Assembly (NCBI RefSeq): GCF_014648255.1
Contig: NZ_BMQT01000012.1
Coordinates: 62,001 to 126,000 of the forward strand
DNA: 64,000 nt
Direction: 5' to 3'
Origin: Nocardioides albus
Lineage (GTDB): Bacteria; Actinomycetota; Actinomycetes; Propionibacteriales; Nocardioidaceae
In this document: positions 42,528 through 51,737 of the stretch, one piece after another
Layout: every line of letters begins with the position of its first letter
Numbering within the stretch: position 1 is the stretch's first letter
Position numbers and translations under genes: made by a program
Notes under the pieces: model-generated
Databases searched by the model: none
The model's input: the letters and a program-made list of their open reading frames with translations, nothing else
Told to the model about the DNA's origin: nothing

Positions 42528-45275
42528 ATGCACAAGAACTCCATGACCCGACCCTCCCCGAGCGGAGGTGGGGTTCGGGTGCTCAGTCGCCGAAGCACCG
42601 GAATAGGGCTCATCCTCGCCGTGACGCTCGGGATCTCGACGATCGCGTCCCCGTCGCCGGTGGAGGCTGCATCGCCACCGAGCAAGGCGGCGGCGCTGGC
42701 TGCGGTGCCCGCTGACGACTACGACCCGCTCGAGTTCGGCGCGTGGACGTTGGGCAACGGTGGTGATCCGTCCGGAAGCGGGGCCCAGAACTGGGTGGAG
42801 CTCAGCGGTGGCGCCGGCTACGCGAACGCCGACGACACCCCCAGCGGCGCAGGCAGCCAGCTGCAGCAGACGGTAACCGGCGTGACGCCGGGAAGCACGC
42901 TGTCCGTGACCGTGTACTGGAACCACGGCATCCCCAACCCCGGCGACGCCATGCAGCTGACCCTGTCCTACGCGGGCGTGAACTACGCGGCCTGGCAGAC
43001 CCCGTACCCGGCCGGCTCGTCGAAGGTGGTCGTCGCCAACGGGGCTGCGATCGCGCCGACGACAGGGTCTGCGGAACGGGCCGCCACCGCGTACCAGGTG
43101 ACTCTTCCGGACAACGTCCCGGCAGCTGGCGTGGTTCGGTTCGCGATGACCGCGATCACGAACAGCGTCACGCCGGGCGACGACTTCCGCATCAGCGGCC
43201 TGAGCATGAACAGCCCGCCCGTGCCTGTCCCGGAAGAGGGCTTGGCCGAGAGCAGGGCGAAGAAGGTGGTTCGCAGCGGGTCGATGAAGAACCCGTGGGG
43301 TGTGACCGGTCGTAGTCCCCTGTTCCAGGACAACCTCGACGTCGAGGTCCAAGCCTTCGGCGAGGACGAGGCCACCGACACCATGTACGCAGGCGGCAAC
43401 TTCACCACCGTGCAACGCGACAGCGCCGGCACGGACGCCGAGACCCAGGAGTTCCTCGCGGCGTTCGACGCCGTGAGCGGCGAGTGGATCCCCACGTTCC
43501 GGCCCACGCTGGACGGACAGGTCAAGTCGGTCGAGGTGCTGCCCGGCGGCCGATTGGCGGTCGGTGGCGAGTTCAGCACCGCCGACGGCGCACCGCACGA
43601 GGGCTTCGTGGTCCTGGACAAGACCACAGGCCGCGTCCACGAAGACTTCACCACGCTGCTCGTCAACCGGGTCTCCGTGGAGACGGTCTCGGTCTGGGAC
43701 ACGGTGATCGACGACGGCTGGCTCTACCTCGCCGGCAAGTTCACCCACGCCAGCAAACCAGGAACCCGCGAGGTCTACAGCCGCAACCTCATCCGCCTCC
43801 GCCTCGACGACCTCACCCCCGACCGCGACTTCACCACAGAGCTCAACGGCGGCGCCGTCGACCTCGACATCAAAGGCAACCGCCTCTACGCAGCCGGCAC
43901 CTTCAGCACCAACAAGGGCGCCCCAGCATTCCGCGCCCTCGCCATCGACCTCACCGACCGCACCCAGATCCCCTGGAAGATCCACACCAGCTACGGCACC
44001 GCCCCACTCAACACCCGCCAATATGGCGTGGTCGCGACCGACTCCTCGGTCTGGCTCACCGGCGCCGAACACCTCATCGCGGCCTACGACCCGGCTGCGC
44101 TGACGTTGAAGCAGACCTGGATCCAGGCTTGGGGCGGTGACGGCCAGACGATCGCCAGCAACGGCGACACCGTCTTCGCCGGATGCCACTGCTGGGGCAA
44201 CACCTACGAAGGTTCGCGCAATCTCGGACAGACTTCGAGCAACTTCGAGCAGATCTCGGCGATCGGCGCCTATGACGCCGCTGCCGCGACGATCCAGCGT
44301 AAGCCCGAGGTCTGGGACCCAGTCCTCTCCGCCCGCCGTGGCGACGGCGCCTGGGCGAGCCTCATCGACTCCCGTGGCACCCTGTGGACAGGCGGCGACT
44401 TCACCCACGCGCAGCCCCACGGCTGGACCTCACGCCGCTGGACCGGCGGCTTCGTCCGATTCGAGCAAGCAGGAGACGCCACCGCACCTCCGGTCCCGAC
44501 CGGCCTGACCGCCGTCACCGACGGCACCTGGGACGCGCTCTCCTGGAACCCAGCAGGCGAGGACGACCTGACCTATCAGGTGTTCCGCATCGGCGGCAGC
44601 GAAATGGTCGCGCAGACGACCGACACCACGGTCACCGTGCCGGCGAGCCCCGAAGGCACCCGATACCTGGTACGCGCCGTCGACGCAGCAGGCAACGCCT
44701 CCGCAACCGGCAGCCCCGCTGCCGCAGAGCCGGGCACGATCCCACCCGATCGCATCCCGGAGGGCGGCGAGACCCAGCCGGTCCAGGTCATCTCGCCGCG
44801 CGCGAGCTGGACCTATTCCTTTGACGCAGGCATACCGCAGGGTTGGCCGACCGTAGAGACCCTCGAGTCCACCGGCACAGCGCCACTCGGCTGGGGCACC
44901 AAGGACGTCGTCACGAAGTTCCCGGCAGCCGCCGACGGCACCCGACCGCTCACCTCGTACTACGCGAAAGCGTTCGACCTCCCCGCCGACGCACCCCACA
45001 AGGAGCTCGTCCTCACCGTACGTCTCGACGACGGCGCCGCCGTCTACCTCAACGGCAAGGAGATCCTGCGAGAGAACCTGCCCACAGGTGACCTCACCGA
45101 CCGCACCTACGCCACCACCTCGGTCGCCGGCTATGCGGCACCGGACAGCACCAAGACCGTCCGGATCCCCGTCGCCGACCTGGCCGAAGGCACCAACACC
45201 ATCACCGCAGAAGTCCACTCCAACTGGACCAAGGCACCCAGCTCCACCTTCGACCTCGAAGCCGTCCTCCGCTAG
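42528..45275 (+). CDS. Giant secreted protein: jelly-roll-like domain, beta-propeller, FN3, C-terminal beta-domain
   Basis: A 915-residue precursor. From about residue 235 it is nearly a copy of the protein at 39432: NPWGVTGRSPLF, propeller repeats, AGCHCWG, FN3-like part and the DDGAAVYLNGKEILRENLP domain. The N-terminal domain is different. The fibrinogen-type domain is replaced by a beta-rich segment (ADDYDPLEFGAWTLGNGG, later LSVTVYWNHGIPNPGDAMQL) that resembles jelly-roll carbohydrate-binding modules. AGGAAGAG precedes the ATG. It is an obvious domain-swap paralogue, with its own promoter at 42464. Confidence 0.8.
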   Translation: MHKNSMTRPSPSGGGVRVLSRRSTGIGLILAVTLGISTIASPSPVEAASPPSKAAALAAVPADDYDPLEFGAWTLGNGGDPSGSGAQNWVELSGGAGYANADDTPSGAGSQLQQTVTGVTPGSTLSVTVYWNHGIPNPGDAMQLTLSYAGVNYAAWQTPYPAGSSKVVVANGAAIAPTTGSAERAATAYQVTLPDNVPAAGVVRFAMTAITNSVTPGDDFRISGLSMNSPPVPVPEEGLAESRAKKVVRSGSMKNPWGVTGRSPLFQDNLDVEVQAFGEDEATDTMYAGGNFTTVQRDSAGTDAETQEFLAAFDAVSGEWIPTFRPTLDGQVKSVEVLPGGRLAVGGEFSTADGAPHEGFVVLDKTTGRVHEDFTTLLVNRVSVETVSVWDTVIDDGWLYLAGKFTHASKPGTREVYSRNLIRLRLDDLTPDRDFTTELNGGAVDLDIKGNRLYAAGTFSTNKGAPAFRALAIDLTDRTQIPWKIHTSYGTAPLNTRQYGVVATDSSVWLTGAEHLIAAYDPAALTLKQTWIQAWGGDGQTIASNGDTVFAGCHCWGNTYEGSRNLGQTSSNFEQISAIGAYDAAAATIQRKPEVWDPVLSARRGDGAWASLIDSRGTLWTGGDFTHAQPHGWTSRRWTGGFVRFEQAGDATAPPVPTGLTAVTDGTWDALSWNPAGEDDLTYQVFRIGGSEMVAQTTDTTVTVPASPEGTRYLVRAVDAAGNASATGSPAAAEPGTIPPDRIPEGGETQPVQVISPRASWTYSFDAGIPQGWPTVETLESTGTAPLGWGTKDVVTKFPAAADGTRPLTSYYAKAFDLPADAPHKELVLTVRLDDGAAVYLNGKEILRENLPTGDLTDRTYATTSVAGYAAPDSTKTVRIPVADLAEGTNTITAEVHSNWTKAPSSTFDLEAVLR

Positions 45276-45304
45276 AACGAGACGGAGCTGGACCACAGAC
45301 GGGG

Positions 45305-45338
45305 CCGGCCGGACAGCGCACACTCGCCGTCCGGCCGG
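45305..45338. terminator. GC hairpin between convergent propeller genes
   Basis: CCGGCCGGAC (45305-45314) pairs with GTCCGGCCGG (45329-45338), loop 14. It closes the plus-strand unit and lies about 50 bp from the end of the 11-gene minus-strand operon. Confidence 0.65.
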
Positions 45339-45387
45339 TGCTCGGACGCCGCACCATCAACGCGGAGCTGACCGAGGGATCTGGTTG

Positions 45388-47676
45388 TCAGGGCGTCGCG
45401 GTGGCGGTGCTCGCGGAAGCATTGCCCGCCGCGTCGATCGCGCGTACCGCATAGGCCGCACCGATCTCCGCCGGCAGTCCCATCATGGTGTCGGTGGTCA
45501 TCGCCACTGGGCGATCGTTCCTCAGCACCTGGTAGGTCACGCCTGGCTCGGGCGACCCGGTCCACGACAGCGAGGCCGTCACCCCGTCCGACACGACCTT
45601 CAGACCGGAAGGGGCAGCCGGGACGGCCGCGTCCGCACGAGCGAACCGGGCGAATCCGCCGGTCCACCGCTTGGAGATCGAGTCCCGGCCAGCATGTGTC
45701 AGGTCGCCGCCGACCCACATGGTCCCGTTCGAGTCCATCAGGCTCGCCCACACCCCCGAACCCTCCCGGGTGGTGAACCGCGGCGCGAATGCAGTCTCGA
45801 GCGTCGCTTCGGAGCTGTCGTACGCGCCGATCTGATCGACCGCGCCGTGGTTCGAGGTCCCTCGAGTCCACTCCAGCATCCGCGACGCACCTTCGTAGAC
45901 GTTCTCCGAGCAGTGGCACCCTGCGTACACGGTGTCCCCGTCGGCGACCAGCGTCTGACCGTCGCCACCGTTGTGGCTCAGCCAGGTCTGGCGCACCTGC
46001 ATCGTGTCGGCGTCGTAGACGGCGAGCAGGTGCTCGGCTCCCGTGAGCCACACGTCGTCCCCGACGGCGAGGACCGCCCCTTGCAGCGAGTAGACGTCGT
46101 GCGACTTGGAGATCGTCCAGGGGATCTGGCTCATGGTCGTGAGATCCATCGCCAGCGCACTGACGGCGTCGACGGACCCGTTCATGGTGAACCGGCCGGC
46201 GGCGTAGAGCCGATCGCCCTCGTCGGAGACGTCCAGGTCGAAGAGCGACCCGTTGAGGTTCGCCTTGAAGGTGCTGTCCGGAGAAAGGTCCTCCGCGGAC
46301 AGACGCATGAGGTTGCGGCTGTAGACCTCGTGGGTCGAGCGCGCGCTTGTGGCGTGCGTGAACTTTCCACCGATGTAGAGGTGCCCGTCCTTCACCTCGG
46401 TGGCCCACACCGAGGGAAGCAACGTGCCGACCCGGTTGAGGAGCTTGGTCGTCACCGAGTCGTCGACATCCCCGGTCGAGGGGTCCATGACCGCGAGTCC
46501 CTGGTGGTCTTCGCCGTTCACGGTGGTGAACTCACCGCCCACGACCAGCCGACCGTCAGGCAGCACCTCCAGCGACCGCACCTGATCGTTCAGAGCCGGC
46601 CGGAAGGCCGAGACCCACTCACCCGAGCCGACGTCGAAGGCCGCCAGGTACGGCTGATCCACCGAGTCCGTGCCGCGCCCATCGCGCTGGACCTTGGTGA
46701 AGTTCCCACCGACGTACATCACGCCGTCACCTTCGGCGAACGCCTGCACCTCGACGTCGTAGTAGCTGTCGTACGAGGGACCGACGCCGCTCACTCCCCA
46801 CGGGTTCCACCGCGACTCGCTCTTCGCGACCGCGGGCCGGGTCACGGCAGGCGTACCTTCCGCTGGAAGCTCTCCGAAGTCGGAGCTGAAGCGCGCCGGA
46901 CGGAGGTAGACCTGGGTGAACGGCTTGGTGACCTGCGTCCCGTTCTTGTAGAGGTAGCTGCTGCCCGAGGTCGAACCGCCCAGGACGTTCACGGGGTCCG
47001 TGATGCCCCATCCTTCTGACCAGCCCGACTTGGCGTCCGTCGTGGTGTTCACGTCGAAGGCGAGGTTGGTGTCGCTTCCGAATCGAGCGCCCGTGCCGCC
47101 GGCTGTGGGGGTGCCGTCGAACAGAGCGTTGGTGACCGGCATCGCTGACTCGAACTGCCACGTCCACCCCGGCTGGCCCTCGCCGCCGAACTGGAACTGC
47201 GCCTCCTGCCACCTGGTCCCAGCCGCGTCTGTCGCGCGTCTCAGCCGCACCCAGGTGTCATCGACCCGCAGATCACCGAGCAAGGCGTCCACGGTCGCGA
47301 CCGGCAGCTGGCGAGGCGAGAACCCGTCGACGCTCGCGACGTCGGTCCGTACGTCTGCGGTCGTGCCGCGCCCGCTCGCGGCCGGGCTCCACCCCTCACG
47401 GCCGCGGCCGACGAGCACCCAGCCTCCACCGCTGGTCACCTGGTCGCAGTAGAACTGGTCGGCGATGACCAGCTCCGGCGTCCACAGCCAGTAGGTGCCC
47501 GACGGCGCGTCCGGCCGCACCTGCTTGATCTCCCAGCACGACCCGGCCGGGTTCGACTCCGTGCCCAGCGGTGCCGTCGGCGGCGGAGCGCCGGCGACCG
47601 GGGCTCCCAGGCCGAGCACGGCCGCCAGCGCGATCGATGCGGCCCAGCCGGCGCGATTGCGCTGGAGCATGTTCAT
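45388..47676 (-). CDS. Secreted fibrinogen-type/beta-propeller protein lacking the C-terminal domain
   Basis: A 762-residue precursor. ATG 47676 was chosen for the GGAAGGAAG ribosome site before it. Signal peptide, then SCWEIKQVRPDAPSGTYWLW and FYCDQVTSGGGWVLVGRG (fibrinogen-type; the usual Glu-Thr-Asp before GGGW is changed to Thr-Ser), propeller repeats (MYVGGNFTKVQR, LYIGGKFTHA, MWVGGDLTHA), AGCHCSEN and an FN3-like end (LSWTGSPEPGVTYQVLRN). It stops right after FN3, so the VYLNG beta-domain of its three paralogues is missing. Last gene of the minus-strand operon, 41 bp after the GH16 gene. Confidence 0.8.
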   Translation of the reverse strand: MNMLQRNRAGWAASIALAAVLGLGAPVAGAPPPTAPLGTESNPAGSCWEIKQVRPDAPSGTYWLWTPELVIADQFYCDQVTSGGGWVLVGRGREGWSPAASGRGTTADVRTDVASVDGFSPRQLPVATVDALLGDLRVDDTWVRLRRATDAAGTRWQEAQFQFGGEGQPGWTWQFESAMPVTNALFDGTPTAGGTGARFGSDTNLAFDVNTTTDAKSGWSEGWGITDPVNVLGGSTSGSSYLYKNGTQVTKPFTQVYLRPARFSSDFGELPAEGTPAVTRPAVAKSESRWNPWGVSGVGPSYDSYYDVEVQAFAEGDGVMYVGGNFTKVQRDGRGTDSVDQPYLAAFDVGSGEWVSAFRPALNDQVRSLEVLPDGRLVVGGEFTTVNGEDHQGLAVMDPSTGDVDDSVTTKLLNRVGTLLPSVWATEVKDGHLYIGGKFTHATSARSTHEVYSRNLMRLSAEDLSPDSTFKANLNGSLFDLDVSDEGDRLYAAGRFTMNGSVDAVSALAMDLTTMSQIPWTISKSHDVYSLQGAVLAVGDDVWLTGAEHLLAVYDADTMQVRQTWLSHNGGDGQTLVADGDTVYAGCHCSENVYEGASRMLEWTRGTSNHGAVDQIGAYDSSEATLETAFAPRFTTREGSGVWASLMDSNGTMWVGGDLTHAGRDSISKRWTGGFARFARADAAVPAAPSGLKVVSDGVTASLSWTGSPEPGVTYQVLRNDRPVAMTTDTMMGLPAEIGAAYAVRAIDAAGNASASTATATP

Positions 47677-47717
47677 CGACTTCCTTCCCGAGTCAGGAGA
47701 AACGTCACGCGGTGACC

Positions 47718-48785
47718 TCAGTCCCGCACCCACGTGTGGATGTAGTCGAGGTGCATGACGGACTCCGACGCAGACCAGTCGGTCGTGTGGTCCGGCATCC
47801 CGTTCCAGTCGCCGCCGACGTTGAGGTTGATCCGGATGTTCCAGCTCTTGCCTACCTCGTAGTACCTGTCGAACCACGACGGCTCACCCGACTTGAAGGT
47901 GGCGGTCGGGACACCGTCGACCCACATCCGGATCGATCCCGGAGTCTTCACCATCGAGTAGACGTGCCAGCCGTCGGCCGTGCCGGGAAGCTCGGAGTAC
48001 TTCTTCACCTCGACATCCTGCTCACGGCCAGGACCGTAGGCGGTGTGCACCGTGTGATGGGTGGCTGGATCGTTGACCTCGCGCCCGAAGGTCTCGATCA
48101 AGTCGATCTCGCCGGACGAGCGGTCGTCGGGGCGCAGCCACAGCGGAGCCGGCCAGAGCCCGCGCTCCACCGGCACCTTGGCCCGCACCTCGAGCCGGAA
48201 CTCGTCGGGCAGCGCGGCCTTGTCGTTGCTGTCCACGTAACCCGAGGTGTAGTTCCAGCCCGCCACGTCCTGCTTCTTGGCCCGGAGGTGGAGCAGCCCC
48301 TGGTCCACCTTGACGTTGTCGCGCATGAACAGCGCCTCCTGGTTGGGTGCCTGCCCGTAGTCGCGTACGTTCCACCGGCTGCTGTCGAGATCTGTGAAGT
48401 CGTCCCGCCACAGCGTTCGCCACCCATCAGGGTCCTCTGCCTCCGCGTCAGACCCTGCGTTCGGGGAGGTGGCACCGCGCTTGGTCGAGCCTTCGTCCTC
48501 CTGCTTGCCAGTGCCCTTGCCCGCCTTCGACCCCTCGCTCGCGCGGGGTCCGTCCTCCGGGGTGAGCGGGCTGGGTGCCTCGATGGTCTGCGGCGTGGTC
48601 TCAGGTGACGGCGACGACGACGGGCCCGGAAGGCCGTCCTGGCTCTTCCTCTCGCCGCCGGTCGGGTCAGTCTCGTCCCGCAGCTGACATGCGGTGAACA
48701 GCCCTGCCGAGACGGCGACGACGACAACGCCCACCGCTAGCCGGACACGACGTGTCGGGATCTTACGAATCGAGTCTTGTTGCAT
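47718..48785 (-). CDS. Glycoside hydrolase family 16 lipoprotein
   Basis: A 355-residue precursor. A basic start, hydrophobic helix and LFTAC give a lipobox-like end with Cys near residue 33, so it is probably lipid-anchored. A Pro/Ser/Glu-rich linker of about 90 residues follows. The GH16 domain has the active-site GEIDLIE (E-x-D-x-x-E), with upstream NQEALFMRDNV and WPAPLWLRP. GH16 enzymes cut or transfer beta-1,3/1,4-glucans and galactans. Inside an exopolysaccharide operon it may trim, release or remodel that polymer. Confidence 0.87.
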   Translation of the reverse strand: MQQDSIRKIPTRRVRLAVGVVVVAVSAGLFTACQLRDETDPTGGERKSQDGLPGPSSSPSPETTPQTIEAPSPLTPEDGPRASEGSKAGKGTGKQEDEGSTKRGATSPNAGSDAEAEDPDGWRTLWRDDFTDLDSSRWNVRDYGQAPNQEALFMRDNVKVDQGLLHLRAKKQDVAGWNYTSGYVDSNDKAALPDEFRLEVRAKVPVERGLWPAPLWLRPDDRSSGEIDLIETFGREVNDPATHHTVHTAYGPGREQDVEVKKYSELPGTADGWHVYSMVKTPGSIRMWVDGVPTATFKSGEPSWFDRYYEVGKSWNIRINLNVGGDWNGMPDHTTDWSASESVMHLDYIHTWVRD

Positions 48786-48819
48786 GTGTGGGACCTTCCT
48801 CGAGCTCGTCATCGGGCGG

Positions 48820-51711
48820 CTAACGACCGTCGGTCGCGAGGGCCGCACTCAGATCGAACGTATGGCTGGGCGTCTTGCGGTAGTTGGAATGAACTTCAGC
48901 GGTCAAGACGTTGGTGCCGGTCTCGAGCAGGTCGCGCGGAACCACGACCTTCACGGTGGAGGTGGATGCGGACGACGAGCTCACCGCCGAGGATGCGTAC
49001 GTGTTCTCGGTCAGCGCGCCGCCGGGCAGGTTCTCTCGAACGATCTCGGTGCCGTTGAGATAGACGGCGACGCCGTCGTCCACCCGGACCGTGACCTCGA
49101 GCCCGTCGCCCGACGCCGATTCCGGGACCTCGAACGCCCGCGCGTAGTAGGACGTGATCGGGCGCGACCCGTCCGCGGCTGCGGGAATCTCCGTGGCGAC
49201 GTCGGTCGTCCCCCAGCCGAGCGGCGCCGGGCCGTACGCGTCGAGCGACCCGACTGCCGGCCAACCGCGGGGCGTGCCCTGGCCGTACGAGACGTCCCAC
49301 TGTGCCCCGTTCGGCACCACCAGCGCCGGGGCGTCAGCGGCCGACTCGACGGCAGTGCTTGCCGAGGCGTTGCCCGCGGCCTCGATCGTCCGGACGGTGT
49401 ATTGCGCGCCGTCGGTGGCAGGCACGGTGAGGGTGGTCTCGGTGGTCGTGCCGACTGGGCGGCCGTTCCGGAGCACCTGGTAGGTGACGCCGTTCTCACC
49501 CGGACCGGTCCACGACAGGATGTGTGAGGAGCCGTCGGCCAAGACCCTCAGGTCGGAGGGCTTCTCCGGCGCGGCAGCGTCCCTCGCACCGAACCGTGCG
49601 AATCCTCCGGTCCACCGCTTCGCCAGGGTGTCCCTCGCCGCGTGGGTGAGGTCACCCCCCACCCACAACGTCCCGTTCGAGTCCACCAGGCTCGCCCACG
49701 CACCCGAACCCTGGCGCGTGGAGAACCGCGGTGAGAACGTCTGCTCGAGGCTCGCTCCGGAGTTGCTGAATGCGCCGATCTGCTCGATGGCGCCGTGGTC
49801 GACGGTGCCTTCGACCCGCGATGCGTAGGTGCGCGACCCTTCATAGGTGTTCTCCGAGCAGTGGCAGCCGGCATACACGGTGTCGCCGGCAGCGGTCAGG
49901 GTCTGCCCGTCCCCGCCTGCTTGCTGGATCCAGGTCTGACGCACCTGCATAGTGGCGGTGTCATAGGAGGTCAGGAGGTGCTCGGCGCCGGTGATCCACA
50001 CCGAGTTCCCGGCCGCGACGACGGCCTGCTGACGCGTGTTGCTGTCGCGCTGGTCCGAGAACACGAGCGTCCACGGAACCTGGCTCTGGTCACCGAGATC
50101 GACTGCGAGGCCGCGGTAGGCGGGCGCCGAGCCGTTGAGGCTGAACATGCCGGCGGCATAGAGCCGGTCCCCGGCGGCGCTGGCATCGAGCGACCACACC
50201 GAGCCGTTGAGCTCGACCTTCATCGCCCGGTCCGGGGTCAGGTCGGCCGCGCTCAGGCGCAGGAGGTTGCGCCCGTAGACCTCGTCGGGAAGCTTCTCGT
50301 TGGTCGCATGCGTGAACCGGCCGCCGATGTAGAGCCAACCGTCCTCCAGGTCCATCGTGCGGACCGCCGGCAGCAGTCCACCGACCCGGTTGACGAGCGA
50401 AGTCGTGAAGTACGGGTCGACCTGGCCCACCTTGGTGTCGAGCACGACGAGACCCTGGTGATCCACGCCGGATGCCTGGGTGAATTCGCCCCCGACGGCG
50501 AGGCGGTTGTCGTCGAGGACCGCCAGCGACTGCACCTGCCCGTTCAGCTGCGGCCGGAAGGTCTGGATCCACTCACCCGAGTTGACGTCGAACGCCGCCA
50601 GATACGGCTGGTTGACGGCGTCAGCACCCGATGCGTTGCGCTGGATCGTGGTGAAGTTGCCACCGACGTACATCACGCCGTCGCCCTCGGCGAATGCCTG
50701 GACCTCGACGTCGTAGAAGCTGTTGGACTCCGGCGCCAGTCCGGTGACACCCCAAGGGTTCCACCGCGAGAGACTGGAGGCGACCTCCGGCCCGGTGACC
50801 TCGGGAGTGCCTTCCGGCGGCGGCGCCGGGAAGTCCTTGCTGTTCAGCTCTGGTCGCAGGAACACCTGCGTGAACGGTCGCGTCGCCTGCCCGCCGTCCT
50901 TGTACAGATGGTTCGAGCTCGACTTCGAGCCGCCGAGTCCGTTGTTCCAGTCGCGGATCCCCCACCCCGTCCGCCAGCCCGACGTCGAGCTGATGACGGT
51001 GTGCACGTCGTAGAGCACGCTCGCGCTCGTCTTTCCGAACGAGGCCGCGGTGCCGCTCCCGATCACGGTGCCGTCGAACGACACGTCTGCGACAGGCAGG
51101 TCGGTCTCCAGCTGCCACGACCACTCCGGTCGGGCCTGGGCGTAACGGAACCGCACCTCCTGGCGCTTGCTGCCGTCCGCGCTGACCGCGCGCCGCAACC
51201 GGACGGTCTGCTCGTCCACCCGCTTCCCGCCCAGCAGGCCGGTGATCGTCTCGACCGGCAGCGTACGCGGGGCGAATGCCTCCGGTCCGTCGACGACGTC
51301 CCGGACGTCTGCGCTCGTACCTTGGCCTGTCGCGGCGTGGCTCCACCCGTCGCGGCCACGACCGATCAGCACCCAACCTCCGCCGTCGGTCTCCTGGTCG
51401 CAGTAGAACTGGTCCGCGACCACCAGGTCCGGCGTCCACAGCCAGTAGTTCCCGGAAGGAGCGTCGGTACGCTCCTGCTTGATCTCCCAGCAGGACGCCG
51501 CCGGGTTCGACTCGGATCCGACGGGGCCTAGGGGTTCCGTCGCTGACGTCGCTGACGTCGTCGTCGTGGTCGTCGTGGTCGTCGTGGTCGTCGCCCGCGC
51601 AGGAGCGGCGACCGTCTGGAGGCCGATTCCGAGACCGGCCACGAGTGTGACGGCGAGGACGGGCACAGCCGCTCGCTGAGCGCGCCGTAGAGGTCGAGAT
51701 GAAGCAGGCAC
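48820..51711 (-). CDS. Giant secreted protein: poly-Thr linker, fibrinogen-type domain, propeller, FN3, C-terminal beta-domain
   Basis: A 963-residue precursor started at GTG 51711, with GAAGGA seven bases upstream. The signal peptide is followed by a run of twelve Thr and SAT repeats, then SCWEIKQERTDAPSGNYWLW and CDQETDGGGWVLIGRG (fibrinogen-type), propeller repeats (MYVGGNFTTIQR, LYIGGRFTHA, LWVGGDLTHA), AGCHCSEN, an FN3-like domain and DDGVAVYLNGTEIVRENLP near the end. The domain order equals that of the protein at 39432 on the other strand. It lies between the small paralogue gene and the GH16 gene in the operon. Confidence 0.82.
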   Translation of the reverse strand: MPASSRPLRRAQRAAVPVLAVTLVAGLGIGLQTVAAPARATTTTTTTTTTTTSATSATEPLGPVGSESNPAASCWEIKQERTDAPSGNYWLWTPDLVVADQFYCDQETDGGGWVLIGRGRDGWSHAATGQGTSADVRDVVDGPEAFAPRTLPVETITGLLGGKRVDEQTVRLRRAVSADGSKRQEVRFRYAQARPEWSWQLETDLPVADVSFDGTVIGSGTAASFGKTSASVLYDVHTVISSTSGWRTGWGIRDWNNGLGGSKSSSNHLYKDGGQATRPFTQVFLRPELNSKDFPAPPPEGTPEVTGPEVASSLSRWNPWGVTGLAPESNSFYDVEVQAFAEGDGVMYVGGNFTTIQRNASGADAVNQPYLAAFDVNSGEWIQTFRPQLNGQVQSLAVLDDNRLAVGGEFTQASGVDHQGLVVLDTKVGQVDPYFTTSLVNRVGGLLPAVRTMDLEDGWLYIGGRFTHATNEKLPDEVYGRNLLRLSAADLTPDRAMKVELNGSVWSLDASAAGDRLYAAGMFSLNGSAPAYRGLAVDLGDQSQVPWTLVFSDQRDSNTRQQAVVAAGNSVWITGAEHLLTSYDTATMQVRQTWIQQAGGDGQTLTAAGDTVYAGCHCSENTYEGSRTYASRVEGTVDHGAIEQIGAFSNSGASLEQTFSPRFSTRQGSGAWASLVDSNGTLWVGGDLTHAARDTLAKRWTGGFARFGARDAAAPEKPSDLRVLADGSSHILSWTGPGENGVTYQVLRNGRPVGTTTETTLTVPATDGAQYTVRTIEAAGNASASTAVESAADAPALVVPNGAQWDVSYGQGTPRGWPAVGSLDAYGPAPLGWGTTDVATEIPAAADGSRPITSYYARAFEVPESASGDGLEVTVRVDDGVAVYLNGTEIVRENLPGGALTENTYASSAVSSSSASTSTVKVVVPRDLLETGTNVLTAEVHSNYRKTPSHTFDLSAALATDGR
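51556..51592. repeat. Trinucleotide/9-bp microsatellite inside a coding region
   Basis: Repeats of GTC and GTG with a 9-bp period encode twelve consecutive Thr on the minus strand. Length change by 3-bp units would keep the frame. Confidence 0.75.
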
Positions 51712-51737
51712 TTTGGGTCCTTCGGAGATGTTCAGGC

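Noticed and set aside
39432..51711. Cell-wall sorting or PEP-CTERM-like system for the giants
   Set aside because: None of the four ends in LPxTG, PEP or a C-terminal hydrophobic helix, and there is no sortase or exosortase gene in the window.
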